A stretch of DNA of 64,000 bases, taken from Motiliproteus sp965230185. GTDB taxonomy: Bacteria; Pseudomonadota; Gammaproteobacteria; Pseudomonadales; Balneatricaceae. The notes beneath the pieces were generated by a model. The model saw nothing but the letters and a program-made list of their open reading frames with translations, was not told where the DNA came from and searched no databases. Of the stretch, positions 25,432 to 35,197 are shown in pieces; position 1 is the stretch's first letter; every line of letters starts with the position of its first letter. The position numbers were made by a program, and so were the translations under genes. The DNA lies in NCBI GenBank assembly GCA_965230185.1, contig OZ245995.1, positions 1 through 64,000 of the forward strand. Reading direction: 5' to 3'.

Positions 25432-25983
25432 ATGATTAGTAAATTAACCACACGAATTGAGGAGAGCATCCTCAGCTTGCTGCTGGTAGGGATGACATTG
25501 CTCGTCTTTGCTGAGGTCGTTATGCGATTCGGCTTCAACAGTGGCATTCACTGGGCTCAGGAAGTGACACTGCTGATGTCCGCCTGGTTCGTTCTGTTCG
25601 GCGCCTCCTACGGCGTGAAAGTCGGTTGCCATATCGGTGTCGACGTCTTCGTAAAAATGTTGCCTTCCGGCACTCACCGGGTAGTGACGATCATCGCTCT
25701 GCTGCTGTGCCTGTTCTATTGCGGACTGTTTCTCTACGGCAGCTGGATCTACCTCGGCAAGCTGCATCTGATCGGCATTGAGCTGGAGGATCTGCCGGTA
25801 CCGAAGTGGATACCCACCAGTATTCTGTTTATCGGCTTTTCACTGCTGGCGCTGCGACTGCTGCAGTTGCTGTGGAAAGTGCTGATGCGTAAGGCGGATG
25901 GCTTCCATCTGGCGGATGAAGCCAAAGAGAGTATGGAACTGGCGAAAGAGCTGGAAGAACTGCAGAAAGAGGAGAAGCAATAA
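25432..25983 (+). CDS. dctQ: TRAP transporter small permease DctQ
   Basis: The start is ATG 25432 with GAGG upstream. The 183-residue protein has four membrane segments (about residues 14-32, 43-60, 86-105, 126-146). It also shows the family pattern IHWAQEVTLLMSAWFVLFGASYGVKVGCHIGVDVF. A charged Glu/Lys-rich cytoplasmic tail of about 30 residues (LADEAKESMELAKELEELQ) is longer than usual. Stop and next start overlap in TAATG, so dctM is translationally coupled. Confidence 0.93.
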   Translation: MISKLTTRIEESILSLLLVGMTLLVFAEVVMRFGFNSGIHWAQEVTLLMSAWFVLFGASYGVKVGCHIGVDVFVKMLPSGTHRVVTIIALLLCLFYCGLFLYGSWIYLGKLHLIGIELEDLPVPKWIPTSILFIGFSLLALRLLQLLWKVLMRKADGFHLADEAKESMELAKELEELQKEEKQ

Positions 25984-27380
25984 TGGCAACGGCAACTCTG
26001 TTTCTCGTCCTTTTTGCCTGCATGTTTATGGGCATGCCCATCGCGATTGCGCTGGGACTGTCCAGTGTGTCGACGATTCTGCTGTTTTCCAACGACTCAC
26101 TGGCATCGATCTCGCTGAAACTGTTTGAAGCGACATCCGAGCACTATACCCTGCTGGCGATTCCGTTCTTTATCCTGTCGTCGGCATTTCTGTCCACCGG
26201 GGGTGTTGCCAAGCGACTGATTGACTTTGCCATCGACAGTGTCGGTCATATCAAGGGGGGGCTGGCGATGGCTTCGGTCATGGCCTGCATGCTGTTTGCA
26301 GCGGTCTCCGGCTCCTCACCGGCAACCGTAGCGGCGATCGGTACCATTGTTATTGCCGGTATGGTGCGTTCCGGTTATCCGGAAGATTTTGCCGCCGGCG
26401 TTATCACGACCTCCGGTACCCTGGGCATTCTGATCCCACCCTCTATCGTGATGCTGGTGTATGCAGCGGCGACCGAGGTGTCGGCTTCGCGGATGTTTAT
26501 GGCAGGTTTTGTGCCGGGCATCATGATGGGCGGGCTGCTGATGGTAGCGATCTATATCGTCGCCCGGATAAAGAATCTGCCGTCTCAGCCGTTCCCCGGA
26601 ATCGGTCAGCTGCTGCGCTCCGGCGCCATTGCCATGGGCGGACTGATGCTGATCGTGATCGTGCTGGGGTCTATATACGGGGGGATTGCCAGTCCCACGG
26701 AAGCGGCAGCGGCCGCGGCGGTTTACGCTTATCTGGTATCGGTGATGGGTTACCGTGATATCGGACCGATCAAAGGCATGCCCTGGCGCAGAGAAGGGGA
26801 AGCCCTGGGTACCGCCTTTATTCGTAACTCCGTGGCGATGCTGCTGGCGTTTCCGCGCAGTATTTACTGTAAGGATGTCAACAAGGTAGTCATCGATGCT
26901 GCCAAGGTCAGCATGATGCTGATGTTCATCATTGCCAATGCCATGTTGTTCGCCCACGTGCTGACCACCGAGCGTATCCCTCACAACGTTGCGGAAGTCA
27001 TTCTGGACTGGGGACTGCCGGCCTGGGGCTTCCTGATTGTGGTTAATATCCTGTTGCTGATTGCCGGTAACTTTATGGAGCCGACCGCTATCCTGCTGAT
27101 TATGGCGCCGATTCTGTTCCCGATCGCCGTGCAGCTGGGTATCGACCCGATCCATCTCGGTATCATCATGGTGGTGAACATGGAGATCGGTATGCTGACG
27201 CCGCCGGTGGGGCTCAACCTGTTTGTGACCGCCGGGATAACGGGGAGAAATATGATCTGGGTGATCAGGGCCTGCCTGCCGTGGCTGCTTCTGCTGCTGA
27301 GCTTCCTGATGCTGATTACCTACATTCCGTCAATTTCACTGGCGTTGCCGGAGTACATCGATTACCTCAAGGGCTATTGA
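25983..27380 (+). CDS. dctM: TRAP transporter large permease DctM
   Basis: The large channel subunit drives Na+/H+-coupled dicarboxylate uptake. It has about 12 hydrophobic segments and conserved signatures: FMGMPIAIALGLSS, GSSPATVAAIGTIVIAGMVRSGYP, TSGTLGILIPPSIVMLVYA, and MLTPPVGLNLFVTAGIT. At 465 residues it is slightly longer than the usual 425-430. The extra comes from a cytoplasmic loop (about 255-305, GYRDIGPIKGMPWRREGEAL). It is the last gene of dctPQM, followed by a terminator. Confidence 0.95.
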   Translation: MATATLFLVLFACMFMGMPIAIALGLSSVSTILLFSNDSLASISLKLFEATSEHYTLLAIPFFILSSAFLSTGGVAKRLIDFAIDSVGHIKGGLAMASVMACMLFAAVSGSSPATVAAIGTIVIAGMVRSGYPEDFAAGVITTSGTLGILIPPSIVMLVYAAATEVSASRMFMAGFVPGIMMGGLLMVAIYIVARIKNLPSQPFPGIGQLLRSGAIAMGGLMLIVIVLGSIYGGIASPTEAAAAAAVYAYLVSVMGYRDIGPIKGMPWRREGEALGTAFIRNSVAMLLAFPRSIYCKDVNKVVIDAAKVSMMLMFIIANAMLFAHVLTTERIPHNVAEVILDWGLPAWGFLIVVNILLLIAGNFMEPTAILLIMAPILFPIAVQLGIDPIHLGIIMVVNMEIGMLTPPVGLNLFVTAGITGRNMIWVIRACLPWLLLLLSFLMLITYIPSISLALPEYIDYLKGY

Positions 27381-27396
27381 TCTGGCCCACTTCTTA

Positions 27397-27422
27397 TACC
27401 GCCTTCGGGCGGTATTTTTTTG
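27397..27422. terminator. Terminator after dctM
   Basis: A perfect 8-bp stem, ATACCGCC with GGCGGTAT, with a short loop and a T7 tract, 17 bp past the dctM stop. Confidence 0.88.
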
Positions 27423-27761
27423 TCTGCAGATAGTCACCGGGTTGCTATTCAGAAAGCTGTTGCGAGATACGGTCGTTGGCGGAGAATTCTTGATCAGGGT
27501 GGATGAGCCTGTTGCCCCCGGCCTGCTGATTCAGCTCCCGACAGGTAACCCATAGCGTTTGTGCCGGCGAGTCTCTTTCAGTGCGCCTGAATCTGAGGCT
27601 GTCAGAAGCTGACTGAGCGGCAGTAGCAGAGTCGTCTGAGTAAATTGTCTGGTGATATAGAGGAGGCTGCCGGAACTCAACCAATCGCACCGGGCAGAGA
27701 GATCAGGGAGTCCTCCCTATACTACCCCTCTGCTATAAGCCATAAACCAACTAAACCGGCT
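27423..27761. other. Intergenic region between convergent dctM and PBP1A, no gene seen
   Basis: A 339-bp stretch. One minus-strand frame (27445-27690, GTG start) has no ribosome site and no family features, so I do not call it. No repeats stand out. Confidence 0.5.
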
Positions 27762-30155
27762 TCAGAACAACTCTTCGGTAGTTACTGTCCGGGAGGTCGA
27801 GGTTTCGGTTCGGGAAGCCTGTTCCGGTACATCCTCCTGGCGGAAGACTTCGAAAATGGCATCCTTCTGACCCGGATAGGCCAGTAACCCGGTTTTGGGA
27901 TCGATGCGGACGCTGACAATACCTTCCGGTGGAATCAGAGGCGTCTCCGGTACCCCGTCCAGAACTCGGGCCATGTAATCGATCCATATGGGTAGTGCCG
28001 CAGTGCCTCCGAACTCCCTGCGTCCCAGGGTTTTTGGCTGATCGAAGCCGACCCAGGCAGAGGCAACAACCTCCTGGTTAAAGCCGGAGAACCAGGCGTC
28101 CTTCTGATCGTTGGTGGTACCGGTTTTTCCGGCCAGATCACTTCGGCCGAGCTTACCAGCCTTGCGTCCGGTGCCTCGCTTAATCACATCCTGCATGATG
28201 TTATTGATCAGATAGACGGCTTGTTCATCGACGATACGAGGGGCTATCGGGCGATCAGTGAGGTTTTCAAGGCTACTGTTTTCAGCTTCGGCCCCTTCCG
28301 GCAGATAGGTACAGCCTTCACAGACCGTCGCAGGTCTGGCCTGATGAAGCAGGTTACCTTCGATATCTTCCACGCGGTCAATCAGGTAGGGCTCGACCTT
28401 AAAACCCTGATTGGCGAAAGTGGCATAGGCGGTAACCAGTTCCAGTGGTGTAACATCGGCGCTACCCAGCGCCAGTGACAGGTTCTTAGGCAGGCGTTCG
28501 GGATTAAAACCGAAGCGGCTGATAAATTCGATAGTGTCATTGATGCCCAGCGCCCGAAGAATGCGGATAGAAACCAGGTTACGGGATTTATACAGCGCTT
28601 CCCGCAGTCGGGTGGGGCCATAGAATTTCTTACTATAATTTTCCGGGCGCCAGTTGCTCTCCAGATTGCTGTCCTCGAAGACCACCGGTGCGTCATTGAT
28701 CATTGAAGCCGGCGTAAAGCCGTTGGAGAGGGCGGCCGAATAGACAAAAGGTTTGAAGTTCGAGCCTGGCTGGCGTGTTCCCTGAGTCACTCGGTTGAAT
28801 TTGCTGTGGGCAAAGCTGAAGCCACCCACCAGGGCCCGGATGGCACCGTCCCGGGGAGCCAGTGCGATAAATGCAGCCTGGGCCTCAGGGATCTGGGTCA
28901 GCAACCAGCCGTTGTCGGTCTCGGCCAGCCGTACCAGATCTCCGGCGGTAACCACTTCATTTGCGCTCTCAGGGGCTGGCCCCCGTGAATTCACACTCTT
29001 GTAGGGACGGGCCCAGCTCAGTGCTTCCCAGTTCAGCTCGACCTGGCGACCATCTTTCAGCAGAGCGGTGGCGCTCTGCTCCGCAACCCCAATAATAATT
29101 GCAGGCAGTAAAGTGCTGTAGGTGGGGGTGGAGCGAATAATATCCTGCAATTCCTGCAGGGTCCGATCCCCGGTTATCTGTTGCTCCGGGCCCCGGTAGC
29201 CATGGCGCTGGTCATAGCCGATCAGTCCGGAAGTGACTGCCTGATTGGCTGCCAGCTGATCAGCGCTGCGCAGGGTGGTGTAGGCACTGAAGCCATGGGT
29301 GTAGATATTTTCACCGAGGCTCTCCTGCAGTTCACTGCGCACCATCTCGGCCACGTAAGGCGCATAGAGTTCGATATCAGAACCATGGTAGCTGGCGGTA
29401 ATCGGCGCCTCCGCGGCCATCAGGGCATCGTTTTTATCGACATAGCCGAGATCTTTCATGCGGCTCAGAATCCAGTTGCGCCGCTCCAGGGCTCGGGTGG
29501 GATTGGCCAGTGGATTATAGGCCGAAGGCGCTTTCGGCAGGCCGGCAATCATCGCCAGCTCCGCCAGGGTCAGCTCGTCGATATTGCGTCCGTAATAAAC
29601 GTTGGCGGCAGCCTGGATTCCGTATGCCCGGTTACCCAGGTAGATCTTATTGATATAGAGCTCGAGAATCTCCTCTTTGCTGAGTTCCTGCTCAATCTGT
29701 AATGCTAATAGTATCTCGTTGAATTTACGAATAAATGTCCTTTCACGGGTGAGGAAGTAGTTCTTTGCCACCTGCATGGTGATGGTGCTGCCACCGGTCT
29801 GAATCCGGCCGGTGCTGATCAGCTGAAATGCGGCCCGTGCCAGTCCTTTAATATCGACCCCGGGGTGTTCGCGAAAGCGGCTGTCTTCTGCCGCCAGGAT
29901 TGCCGATACGAACTGCTCGGGAATTTCACCATAGCTGATCGGCGTGCGCCGCTTTTCACCGAATTCGGCAATCAATTTGTTATCGGCGGAGTAGATGCGT
30001 AACGGAGTCTGCAGCTGGATATCGCGCAGCTGTTCGACATCCGGCAGGCCCGGCTTCAGATAAAAATACCCCCCGACTACGACTAAAGCGGCAAGGAAAG
30101 CACCGATTAAGCCCAGTTTGACGCAAAAGCCGAGAAGAGTTTTGATTTTGATCAT
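27762..30155 (-). CDS. mrcA: Penicillin-binding protein 1A (bifunctional transglycosylase/transpeptidase)
   Basis: The 797-residue inner-membrane enzyme polymerises and cross-links peptidoglycan. A membrane anchor (LIGAFLAALVVVGGYFYL, residues 16-33) is followed by the GT51 domain. AILAAEDSRFREHPGVD holds the catalytic Glu, and GGSTITMQVAKNYFL is also present. An OB-like insert follows. The transpeptidase domain has SxxK in RQPGSNFKPFVYSAAL and KTGTTNDQKDAWFSG. The gene is divergent from pilM, the standard arrangement in Pseudomonas and enterics. Confidence 0.97.
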   Translation of the reverse strand: MIKIKTLLGFCVKLGLIGAFLAALVVVGGYFYLKPGLPDVEQLRDIQLQTPLRIYSADNKLIAEFGEKRRTPISYGEIPEQFVSAILAAEDSRFREHPGVDIKGLARAAFQLISTGRIQTGGSTITMQVAKNYFLTRERTFIRKFNEILLALQIEQELSKEEILELYINKIYLGNRAYGIQAAANVYYGRNIDELTLAELAMIAGLPKAPSAYNPLANPTRALERRNWILSRMKDLGYVDKNDALMAAEAPITASYHGSDIELYAPYVAEMVRSELQESLGENIYTHGFSAYTTLRSADQLAANQAVTSGLIGYDQRHGYRGPEQQITGDRTLQELQDIIRSTPTYSTLLPAIIIGVAEQSATALLKDGRQVELNWEALSWARPYKSVNSRGPAPESANEVVTAGDLVRLAETDNGWLLTQIPEAQAAFIALAPRDGAIRALVGGFSFAHSKFNRVTQGTRQPGSNFKPFVYSAALSNGFTPASMINDAPVVFEDSNLESNWRPENYSKKFYGPTRLREALYKSRNLVSIRILRALGINDTIEFISRFGFNPERLPKNLSLALGSADVTPLELVTAYATFANQGFKVEPYLIDRVEDIEGNLLHQARPATVCEGCTYLPEGAEAENSSLENLTDRPIAPRIVDEQAVYLINNIMQDVIKRGTGRKAGKLGRSDLAGKTGTTNDQKDAWFSGFNQEVVASAWVGFDQPKTLGRREFGGTAALPIWIDYMARVLDGVPETPLIPPEGIVSVRIDPKTGLLAYPGQKDAIFEVFRQEDVPEQASRTETSTSRTVTTEELF

Positions 30156-30221
30156 GATAAATTAAAGTCGCTGAAGCTGGTGGCGATATATAATAATGCC
30201 AGTTTTAACTACCAGTTCGAA

Positions 30222-30246
30222 ATAGAATAGTTTTTTATTATTCTAT
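30222..30246. repeat. AT-rich inverted repeat in the mrcA-pilM divergent spacer
   Basis: ATAGAATA at 30222-30229 pairs with TATTCTAT at 30239-30246 around a T-rich loop, in the 151-bp region that must hold both promoters. It may be an operator or chance in AT-rich promoter DNA. Confidence 0.4.
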
Positions 30247-30306
30247 ACTTGCCGGTACCGATTCGGGCCTGTGGAATTTTGGACCGCTTGAATTAAGGAT
30301 TATTCG

Positions 30307-31368
30307 GTGACAAGTCTGTTTAGAGCAAAACCTAAAGCACTGCTGGGCGTCGATATCGGCACCTCCTTCGTCAAGCTGCTTGGATTGTCCCAGCAGTCCA
30401 GAGGCTATAAAGTCGACTCCTATGCCGTTGTCCATCTGCCGGAAGGCGCTGTTATCGACAACAATGTTCAGGAAGTTCCCGTCGTCGCTGAAGCGATTGA
30501 GAAGGCGGTAAGGATCGCCGGAAGCCGTACCAAGGGGGCCGTGACGTCGGTGCCCGCCTCCGTTGTTATCGTCAAGGGGCTGGAATTCAGCAATTCATTT
30601 ACCGAGGATGAACTGGAAGACCAGATCCGGGTTGAGGCCGACCAGTTTATTCCCTACCCGCTGGATGAGGTCGCCATCGATTTTCAGGTGCGCGGAGCTT
30701 CCAGCAGCGATGCCGATATGAACGACGTGCTGCTGGTGGCCTGCCGGCAGGACAGCGTCCAGTCCCGGGAAGACTCGGTGAATGGCGCCGGAATGCACTG
30801 TGAAGTAGTCGACGTCGATACCTATGCCCTGGAGCGTGTATTCCCACTGCTTAGTGACGTCCACGAGCTGGAGGGGAAAACCGTCGGGCTGGTGGATATT
30901 GGTGCCAGCAGTATGTCGCTGTACGTGCTGGAGGACGGTGAGGTCCTGTACAGCCGGGAGCAGGTATTCGGTGGTAATGACCTGACCCACAATCTCAGTC
31001 AGGTTGCTGATATGAGTGTCGATGAGGTCGAGCGCGCCAAGAAGGACGGCAGTCTGGCTGAGGATCTGGTCCGGGGCTATGTGGAACCTTTCAAGCAGAC
31101 CGCCGCCCAGCAGATTTCCCGCTCCCTGCAGTTCTATTACTCCTCGGGGACTCATGGTGAACTGGATATGTTACTGCTGGCCGGCGGTGTGTCCGGGCTC
31201 AGCGGGCTGGAGAAAACCGTCGAGCAGGAACTGGGAATCGCTGCCCAGATTGCCAACCCTTTCAGTGGGATGAAATTTGACTCGAAGATAAATCGATCCA
31301 AGTTTGATGCCGATGCCAGTTCACTGCTGTTAGCCTGTGGGCTGGCATTACGCAGTTTTGCGGAGTAA
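30307..31368 (+). CDS. pilM: Type IV pilus assembly protein PilM
   Basis: PilM is the cytoplasmic actin-like protein of the pilus alignment complex, which binds the N-terminus of PilN. The start is GTG 30307 with AAGGA eight bases upstream. Actin-fold motifs: LLGVDIGTSFVKLLGLS, VPASVVIVKGLEF, GLVDIGASSMSLYVLEDG, and LLLAGGVSGLSGLE. At 353 residues it is standard. First gene of pilMNOPQ, with 2 bp or overlap between most genes. Confidence 0.97.
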   Translation: MTSLFRAKPKALLGVDIGTSFVKLLGLSQQSRGYKVDSYAVVHLPEGAVIDNNVQEVPVVAEAIEKAVRIAGSRTKGAVTSVPASVVIVKGLEFSNSFTEDELEDQIRVEADQFIPYPLDEVAIDFQVRGASSSDADMNDVLLVACRQDSVQSREDSVNGAGMHCEVVDVDTYALERVFPLLSDVHELEGKTVGLVDIGASSMSLYVLEDGEVLYSREQVFGGNDLTHNLSQVADMSVDEVERAKKDGSLAEDLVRGYVEPFKQTAAQQISRSLQFYYSSGTHGELDMLLLAGGVSGLSGLEKTVEQELGIAAQIANPFSGMKFDSKINRSKFDADASSLLLACGLALRSFAE

Positions 31369-31370
31369 TT

Positions 31371-31925
31371 ATGACCACTACGCTGATCAACCTACGTCCC
31401 TGGCGAGAGGACCGGCGAAAAGAGCGGCAGCAACGCTTTCTGGTTACCAGTCTGCTGTTCGTGGCTATTGCCGGGGGGCTGGTATTCGGGGCGGGCTTTT
31501 ATATTGAGTCCCAGACCAGAAAGCAGCTTCAGCGCAATGATTATATGCGCCAGGAAATAGCCAGGCTCGATGTCAAAATTAAGGAAATTCAGGAGCTGAA
31601 AGCTCAGCGTGCACGCCTGCTCGAGCGTTTACAGGCGATTCAGGACCTGCAGGGAAACCGGCCGGTTATCGTCAGGGTGTTCGACGAACTGGTCAGGGTA
31701 TTACCGGAGGAGCTTTATTACTCCAGTCTCAGCAGAACCGGCGAGACACTGCATGTCAACGGTCATGCCAGGGCCAATAAGGATGTGTCGAAGTTGATGC
31801 GAAGCATGGATCGTTCAGACTGGTTTAAGGAACCCAATCTGAGCAGCGTCGGCCGAGGCGAGGATTACAAGAATTTTAATATGCGGGTAGAGCTCTCCAG
31901 ACCCCAGCAGAAGGAGGGATCCTGA
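31371..31925 (+). CDS. pilN: Type IV pilus assembly protein PilN
   Basis: A bitopic inner-membrane protein. The N-terminal motif TTLINLRPWREDRRKERQ binds the PilM groove. One membrane segment (FLVTSLLFVAIAGGLVFGAGF, about 23-43) and a periplasmic coiled coil plus ferredoxin-like domain (VIVRVFDELVRVLPEELYYSSL) follow. 184 residues. Its stop overlaps the pilO start (TGATG). Confidence 0.96.
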   Translation: MTTTLINLRPWREDRRKERQQRFLVTSLLFVAIAGGLVFGAGFYIESQTRKQLQRNDYMRQEIARLDVKIKEIQELKAQRARLLERLQAIQDLQGNRPVIVRVFDELVRVLPEELYYSSLSRTGETLHVNGHARANKDVSKLMRSMDRSDWFKEPNLSSVGRGEDYKNFNMRVELSRPQQKEGS

Positions 31926-32530
31926 TGCTGACGGCTTTCAAAAACAGTTTTCGTGGTTTCGATGTCAATAATCTCGACTTCAATACCGCAGGTTCATGGC
32001 CTGTTGGCGTAAAGGTTATTTTTTATCTCTTGATTCTGATTGCCGGAGGCACGGCAGGTTACCATTTCTACATTAAGGATCTGGTGGCAAAGCATGAACA
32101 GGAAGTCAGGAAGGAACCGGACCTGAAACAGCAGTATAAAGTCAAGGCATTTCAGGTCGCCAATCTGGATGCGTTGAAGCAGCAGATGGCTGACGTTGAG
32201 GAACGCTTTGCGGAGCTTCTCAAGCAGCTGCCGACCGATACCGAGGTACCGGGGCTGTTGGAAGATATTACCGAGATCGGTCAGAACAGCGGCCTCTCGT
32301 TTGATGTTATCTCTCTGGCACCGGAGAAAAAGGTAAAATTTTACATTGAGTTGCCCATAAACATTCAGGTAAAAGGGAGTTATCACCAGCTGGGTGAATT
32401 TGTCAGTGGGGTCGCTGCGCTACCGAGAATTGTTACGCTGCATGATTTCTCCATTTCCCCGGTTTCCCGGGAGGGAGATCTCAGTATGAGCATCTCAGCT
32501 AGGACTTATCGTTATGATGATGTTAACTGA
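31925..32530 (+). CDS. pilO: Type IV pilus assembly protein PilO
   Basis: PilO pairs with PilN in the inner-membrane alignment complex. It has a membrane segment at about residues 35-52 (VKVIFYLLILIAGGTAGYHFYI), a periplasmic coiled coil (LDALKQQMADVEERFAELL), and the conserved LPTDTEVPGLLEDITEIG. A small C-terminal domain follows (YHQLGEFVSGVAALPRIVTLHDF). 201 residues. The 3' end overlaps pilP by 17 bp in another frame. Confidence 0.96.
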   Translation: MLTAFKNSFRGFDVNNLDFNTAGSWPVGVKVIFYLLILIAGGTAGYHFYIKDLVAKHEQEVRKEPDLKQQYKVKAFQVANLDALKQQMADVEERFAELLKQLPTDTEVPGLLEDITEIGQNSGLSFDVISLAPEKKVKFYIELPINIQVKGSYHQLGEFVSGVAALPRIVTLHDFSISPVSREGDLSMSISARTYRYDDVN

Positions 32531-33083
32531 CAGGGTGCTGCAACAGGTGCGGTTGATTCTGTTGATTTTCGGATTTGGTCTGCTGCAGTCATGTATTCAG
32601 GTGGAAGGGCTGAATGATCTTCGGCAGTACGTCCGCGAGACCCAGGCCGCACCGGTCGGATCAATAGAGCCGTTGCCGGAATTTAAGCCCTATGAGAGTT
32701 TTCTGTACCGGGCGACCAGTCTGCGTGGACCGTTTCAGCCGCTGATCAGGGTTGAACCCTCCGAGGAGGAGGACGAAATTGCCAGAAATGATCTGAAGCC
32801 TGACTTCGAGCGACCAAAAGAGCCACTGGAAGCGTTTAAGCTGGAGCTGCTATCAATGGTGGGAACCATCCATATGCTTGAGGGGGGCGAGCTGACGGCA
32901 CTCATCCGGGATGGAAATGGCGAGATTCACCGTGTCCGTAAGGGGAACTTTCTGGGGCGTAACTACGGTGAAATTGAGCAGGTTAACGAAACACAGCTGG
33001 ATCTTACAGAAATTGTACCCAATGGCAGGGATGGCTGGATGAAGCGCCCTCGCAATCTGGTCCTGGTCGAAATTAATCAATAG
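32514..33083 (+). CDS. pilP: Type IV pilus lipoprotein PilP
   Basis: PilP links PilNO to the PilQ secretin. The N-terminus is a lipoprotein signal with lipobox LLQSC (lipidated Cys near residue 27). The disordered linker starts with DLRQYVRETQAAPVGSIEPLPEFKPYESFLY. The C-terminal beta-sandwich (MVGTIHMLEGGELTALIRDG, LGRNYGEI, GRDGWMKRPRNLVL) binds PilQ N0. Three tandem ATGs begin the frame. 189 residues. Confidence 0.96.
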   Translation: MMMLTDRVLQQVRLILLIFGFGLLQSCIQVEGLNDLRQYVRETQAAPVGSIEPLPEFKPYESFLYRATSLRGPFQPLIRVEPSEEEDEIARNDLKPDFERPKEPLEAFKLELLSMVGTIHMLEGGELTALIRDGNGEIHRVRKGNFLGRNYGEIEQVNETQLDLTEIVPNGRDGWMKRPRNLVLVEINQ

Positions 33084-33096
33084 GCGTCATAAAGTT

Positions 33097-35190
33097 ATGT
33101 CAGTGAAAAGGAAAACATCCGTGTGGCTGATATCCGCTCGATTGGGGATGGCTCTGTCGATAGTGATGACGATGATGCTGTCCAGTTCGGTCAGCCGTGC
33201 CGAGGTCAGAATAACGGATACGACCTTTGTTGCCCTGCCGGGCAATCGTATGGAGCTCAAGTTTGAGTTCGATGCACCGCCGCCGGTACCCAGGGCCTAT
33301 ATGATTGAAGATCCGGCTCGGGTTGTGCTGGATCTCTGGGGAGCCAGCAACGGGCTGGGAACCAAGAGTGTCGACATTAAGAGCGGTCAGGTCGACAGCA
33401 TTAACTTTGCCGAAGTAAAAGGGCGGGTTCGGGTTATCGCCAACCTGTATGAGCCGACCGAATATGATGCCTATATTGAAGGCAACAATCTGTTTGTGGT
33501 ATTCGGCACCGGGGCTGTTGCAACGGCAGAAGCTTCAGCTGCTCCGACCAGAGCAACTCCGGCTGCCAGTGCCGTATCTCAACGCACCCGTGTCAGCAGT
33601 ATTGATTTTCGTCGGGTCGAAGGAGACCTGGGGCGTGTCGTCATTAATCTTTCCGACAGTAAGGCCGGTATCGATATCGTCGAAGAAGGTTCGAACGTTA
33701 TCGTTAACCTGATTGGTGCTCGTCTGCCGGCGGACCTCGAGCAGCGTATCGATGTCCAGGATTTCTCCACACCCGTTACCTTTGTCGATGCGATGGCTGA
33801 CGGTAACAACAGCAGTATTCTGATCAAGCCTTCGGCGGAGCCTTACGACTACCTGGCCTATCAGTCGGATAATCAGCTGATTGTCGACTTTAAGCCGGTT
33901 TCTGATACCGAAGCGGATGAGCGCGAGCGGGAGCGCTTCCCCTATACCGGTGAGAAGCTCAGTCTTAACTTCCAGGATATCGATATTCGTTCGGTACTGC
34001 AGATTGTCGCCGATGTCACCGATATGAACCTGGTGGTCAGCGATACCGTCAGCGGAAATATTACCCTGCGTCTGAAGAACGTCCCCTGGGATCAGGCGCT
34101 GGAACTGGTACTGAAAACCAAGAATCTGGATAAGCGCATTATCGGCAACGTCATGATGGTGGCGCCGGCTGCAGAAATCGCCGAACGTGAACGTTTTGAA
34201 CTGGAAACCAACAAGCAGGTGGCCGAACTGGCACCGCTGAATACCCTGTTCCTGCAGGTTAACTACGCTAAGGCGGGCGATGTGGCCGGACTGCTGAGTA
34301 CAGAGCAGGGGATGTTGTCTGAGCGTGGTAGTATCAGGCCTGATCCGCGTACCAATATGCTGCTGATTCAGGACACCGACCGTAATATTGCCAAAGTCAG
34401 ACGAGCCCTGAAGAAGCTGGACGTGCCTGTGCGCCAGGTAATGATCGAAGCACGGATCGTAACGGTTTCCACCGATGCGACCAAGGAGCTGGGTGTGAAG
34501 TGGGGAGCCAGCTATATCCATGATGGTGGCCGAAATGTAGTGCTGGGGTCTGGTACCGGCGCTGTGGCCCAGGCGGGCGGTACGGCAGCGCTGACGGTGC
34601 CGACAGGGCTGAATGTGGATCTGGGCGCAACCACTACCGGAGCGTCCGCTTTCGCAATTGGTCTTGGCAGCAGCAGTTACCTGCTCCAGTTTGAACTCTC
34701 GGCTCTGGAGTCCGATGGTAAAGCCGAAATCGTATCTCAGCCCAAGATTATTACCGCTAACGGCAAAGCTGCTAAGATACAGTCCGGTGACGAGATTCCC
34801 TTCCAGACAGTTGAAGACGGCGAGGTCAACATCGAATTCAAGGAAGTGGTGCTTTCGCTGGATGTCACTCCTCAGATCACACCTGATAACCGGCTGATTC
34901 TTGATCTTAAGGTGAATCAGGATTCTGTGGGTGAGGAGCTGCCTAACGGTGAAGTGGGTATCATCACCAACGAGCTGGAAACCCAGGTGCTGGTGGACAA
35001 TGGTGAAACTGTGGTGCTGGGGGGAGTCTTTAAGAATGAAACAACCTACAGCATGGCCAAGGTTCCATTCTTCGGGGATCTGCCGGTGGTTGGTAACCTC
35101 TTCAAGCGTAAGAAAAATACTGATAGCAAAGTTGAGTTGCTGATTTTCATTACACCCAAGATCATTGAGGAGTCTGTGACCGCACGCTGA
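33097..35190 (+). CDS. pilQ: Type IV pilus secretin PilQ
   Basis: The outer-membrane secretin pore for the pilus. A signal peptide is followed by two AMIN domains (about residues 30-130 and 165-270). The STN/N0 domain (LNFQDIDIRSVLQIVADVT) and an N1 domain come next. The secretin domain includes RQVMIEARIVTVSTDATKELG and the C-terminal signature VPFFGDLPVVGNLFKRK. At 697 residues it is normal. The last gene of the pil set; aroK follows within 8 bp, so pilus and shikimate genes are probably co-transcribed. Confidence 0.97.
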   Translation: MSVKRKTSVWLISARLGMALSIVMTMMLSSSVSRAEVRITDTTFVALPGNRMELKFEFDAPPPVPRAYMIEDPARVVLDLWGASNGLGTKSVDIKSGQVDSINFAEVKGRVRVIANLYEPTEYDAYIEGNNLFVVFGTGAVATAEASAAPTRATPAASAVSQRTRVSSIDFRRVEGDLGRVVINLSDSKAGIDIVEEGSNVIVNLIGARLPADLEQRIDVQDFSTPVTFVDAMADGNNSSILIKPSAEPYDYLAYQSDNQLIVDFKPVSDTEADERERERFPYTGEKLSLNFQDIDIRSVLQIVADVTDMNLVVSDTVSGNITLRLKNVPWDQALELVLKTKNLDKRIIGNVMMVAPAAEIAERERFELETNKQVAELAPLNTLFLQVNYAKAGDVAGLLSTEQGMLSERGSIRPDPRTNMLLIQDTDRNIAKVRRALKKLDVPVRQVMIEARIVTVSTDATKELGVKWGASYIHDGGRNVVLGSGTGAVAQAGGTAALTVPTGLNVDLGATTTGASAFAIGLGSSSYLLQFELSALESDGKAEIVSQPKIITANGKAAKIQSGDEIPFQTVEDGEVNIEFKEVVLSLDVTPQITPDNRLILDLKVNQDSVGEELPNGEVGIITNELETQVLVDNGETVVLGGVFKNETTYSMAKVPFFGDLPVVGNLFKRKKNTDSKVELLIFITPKIIEESVTAR

Positions 35191-35197
35191 TGGTGGA

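Noticed and set aside
27445..27690. 81-codon minus-strand frame near the mrcA end
   Set aside because: GTG start without a ribosome site, no domain, low-complexity composition.
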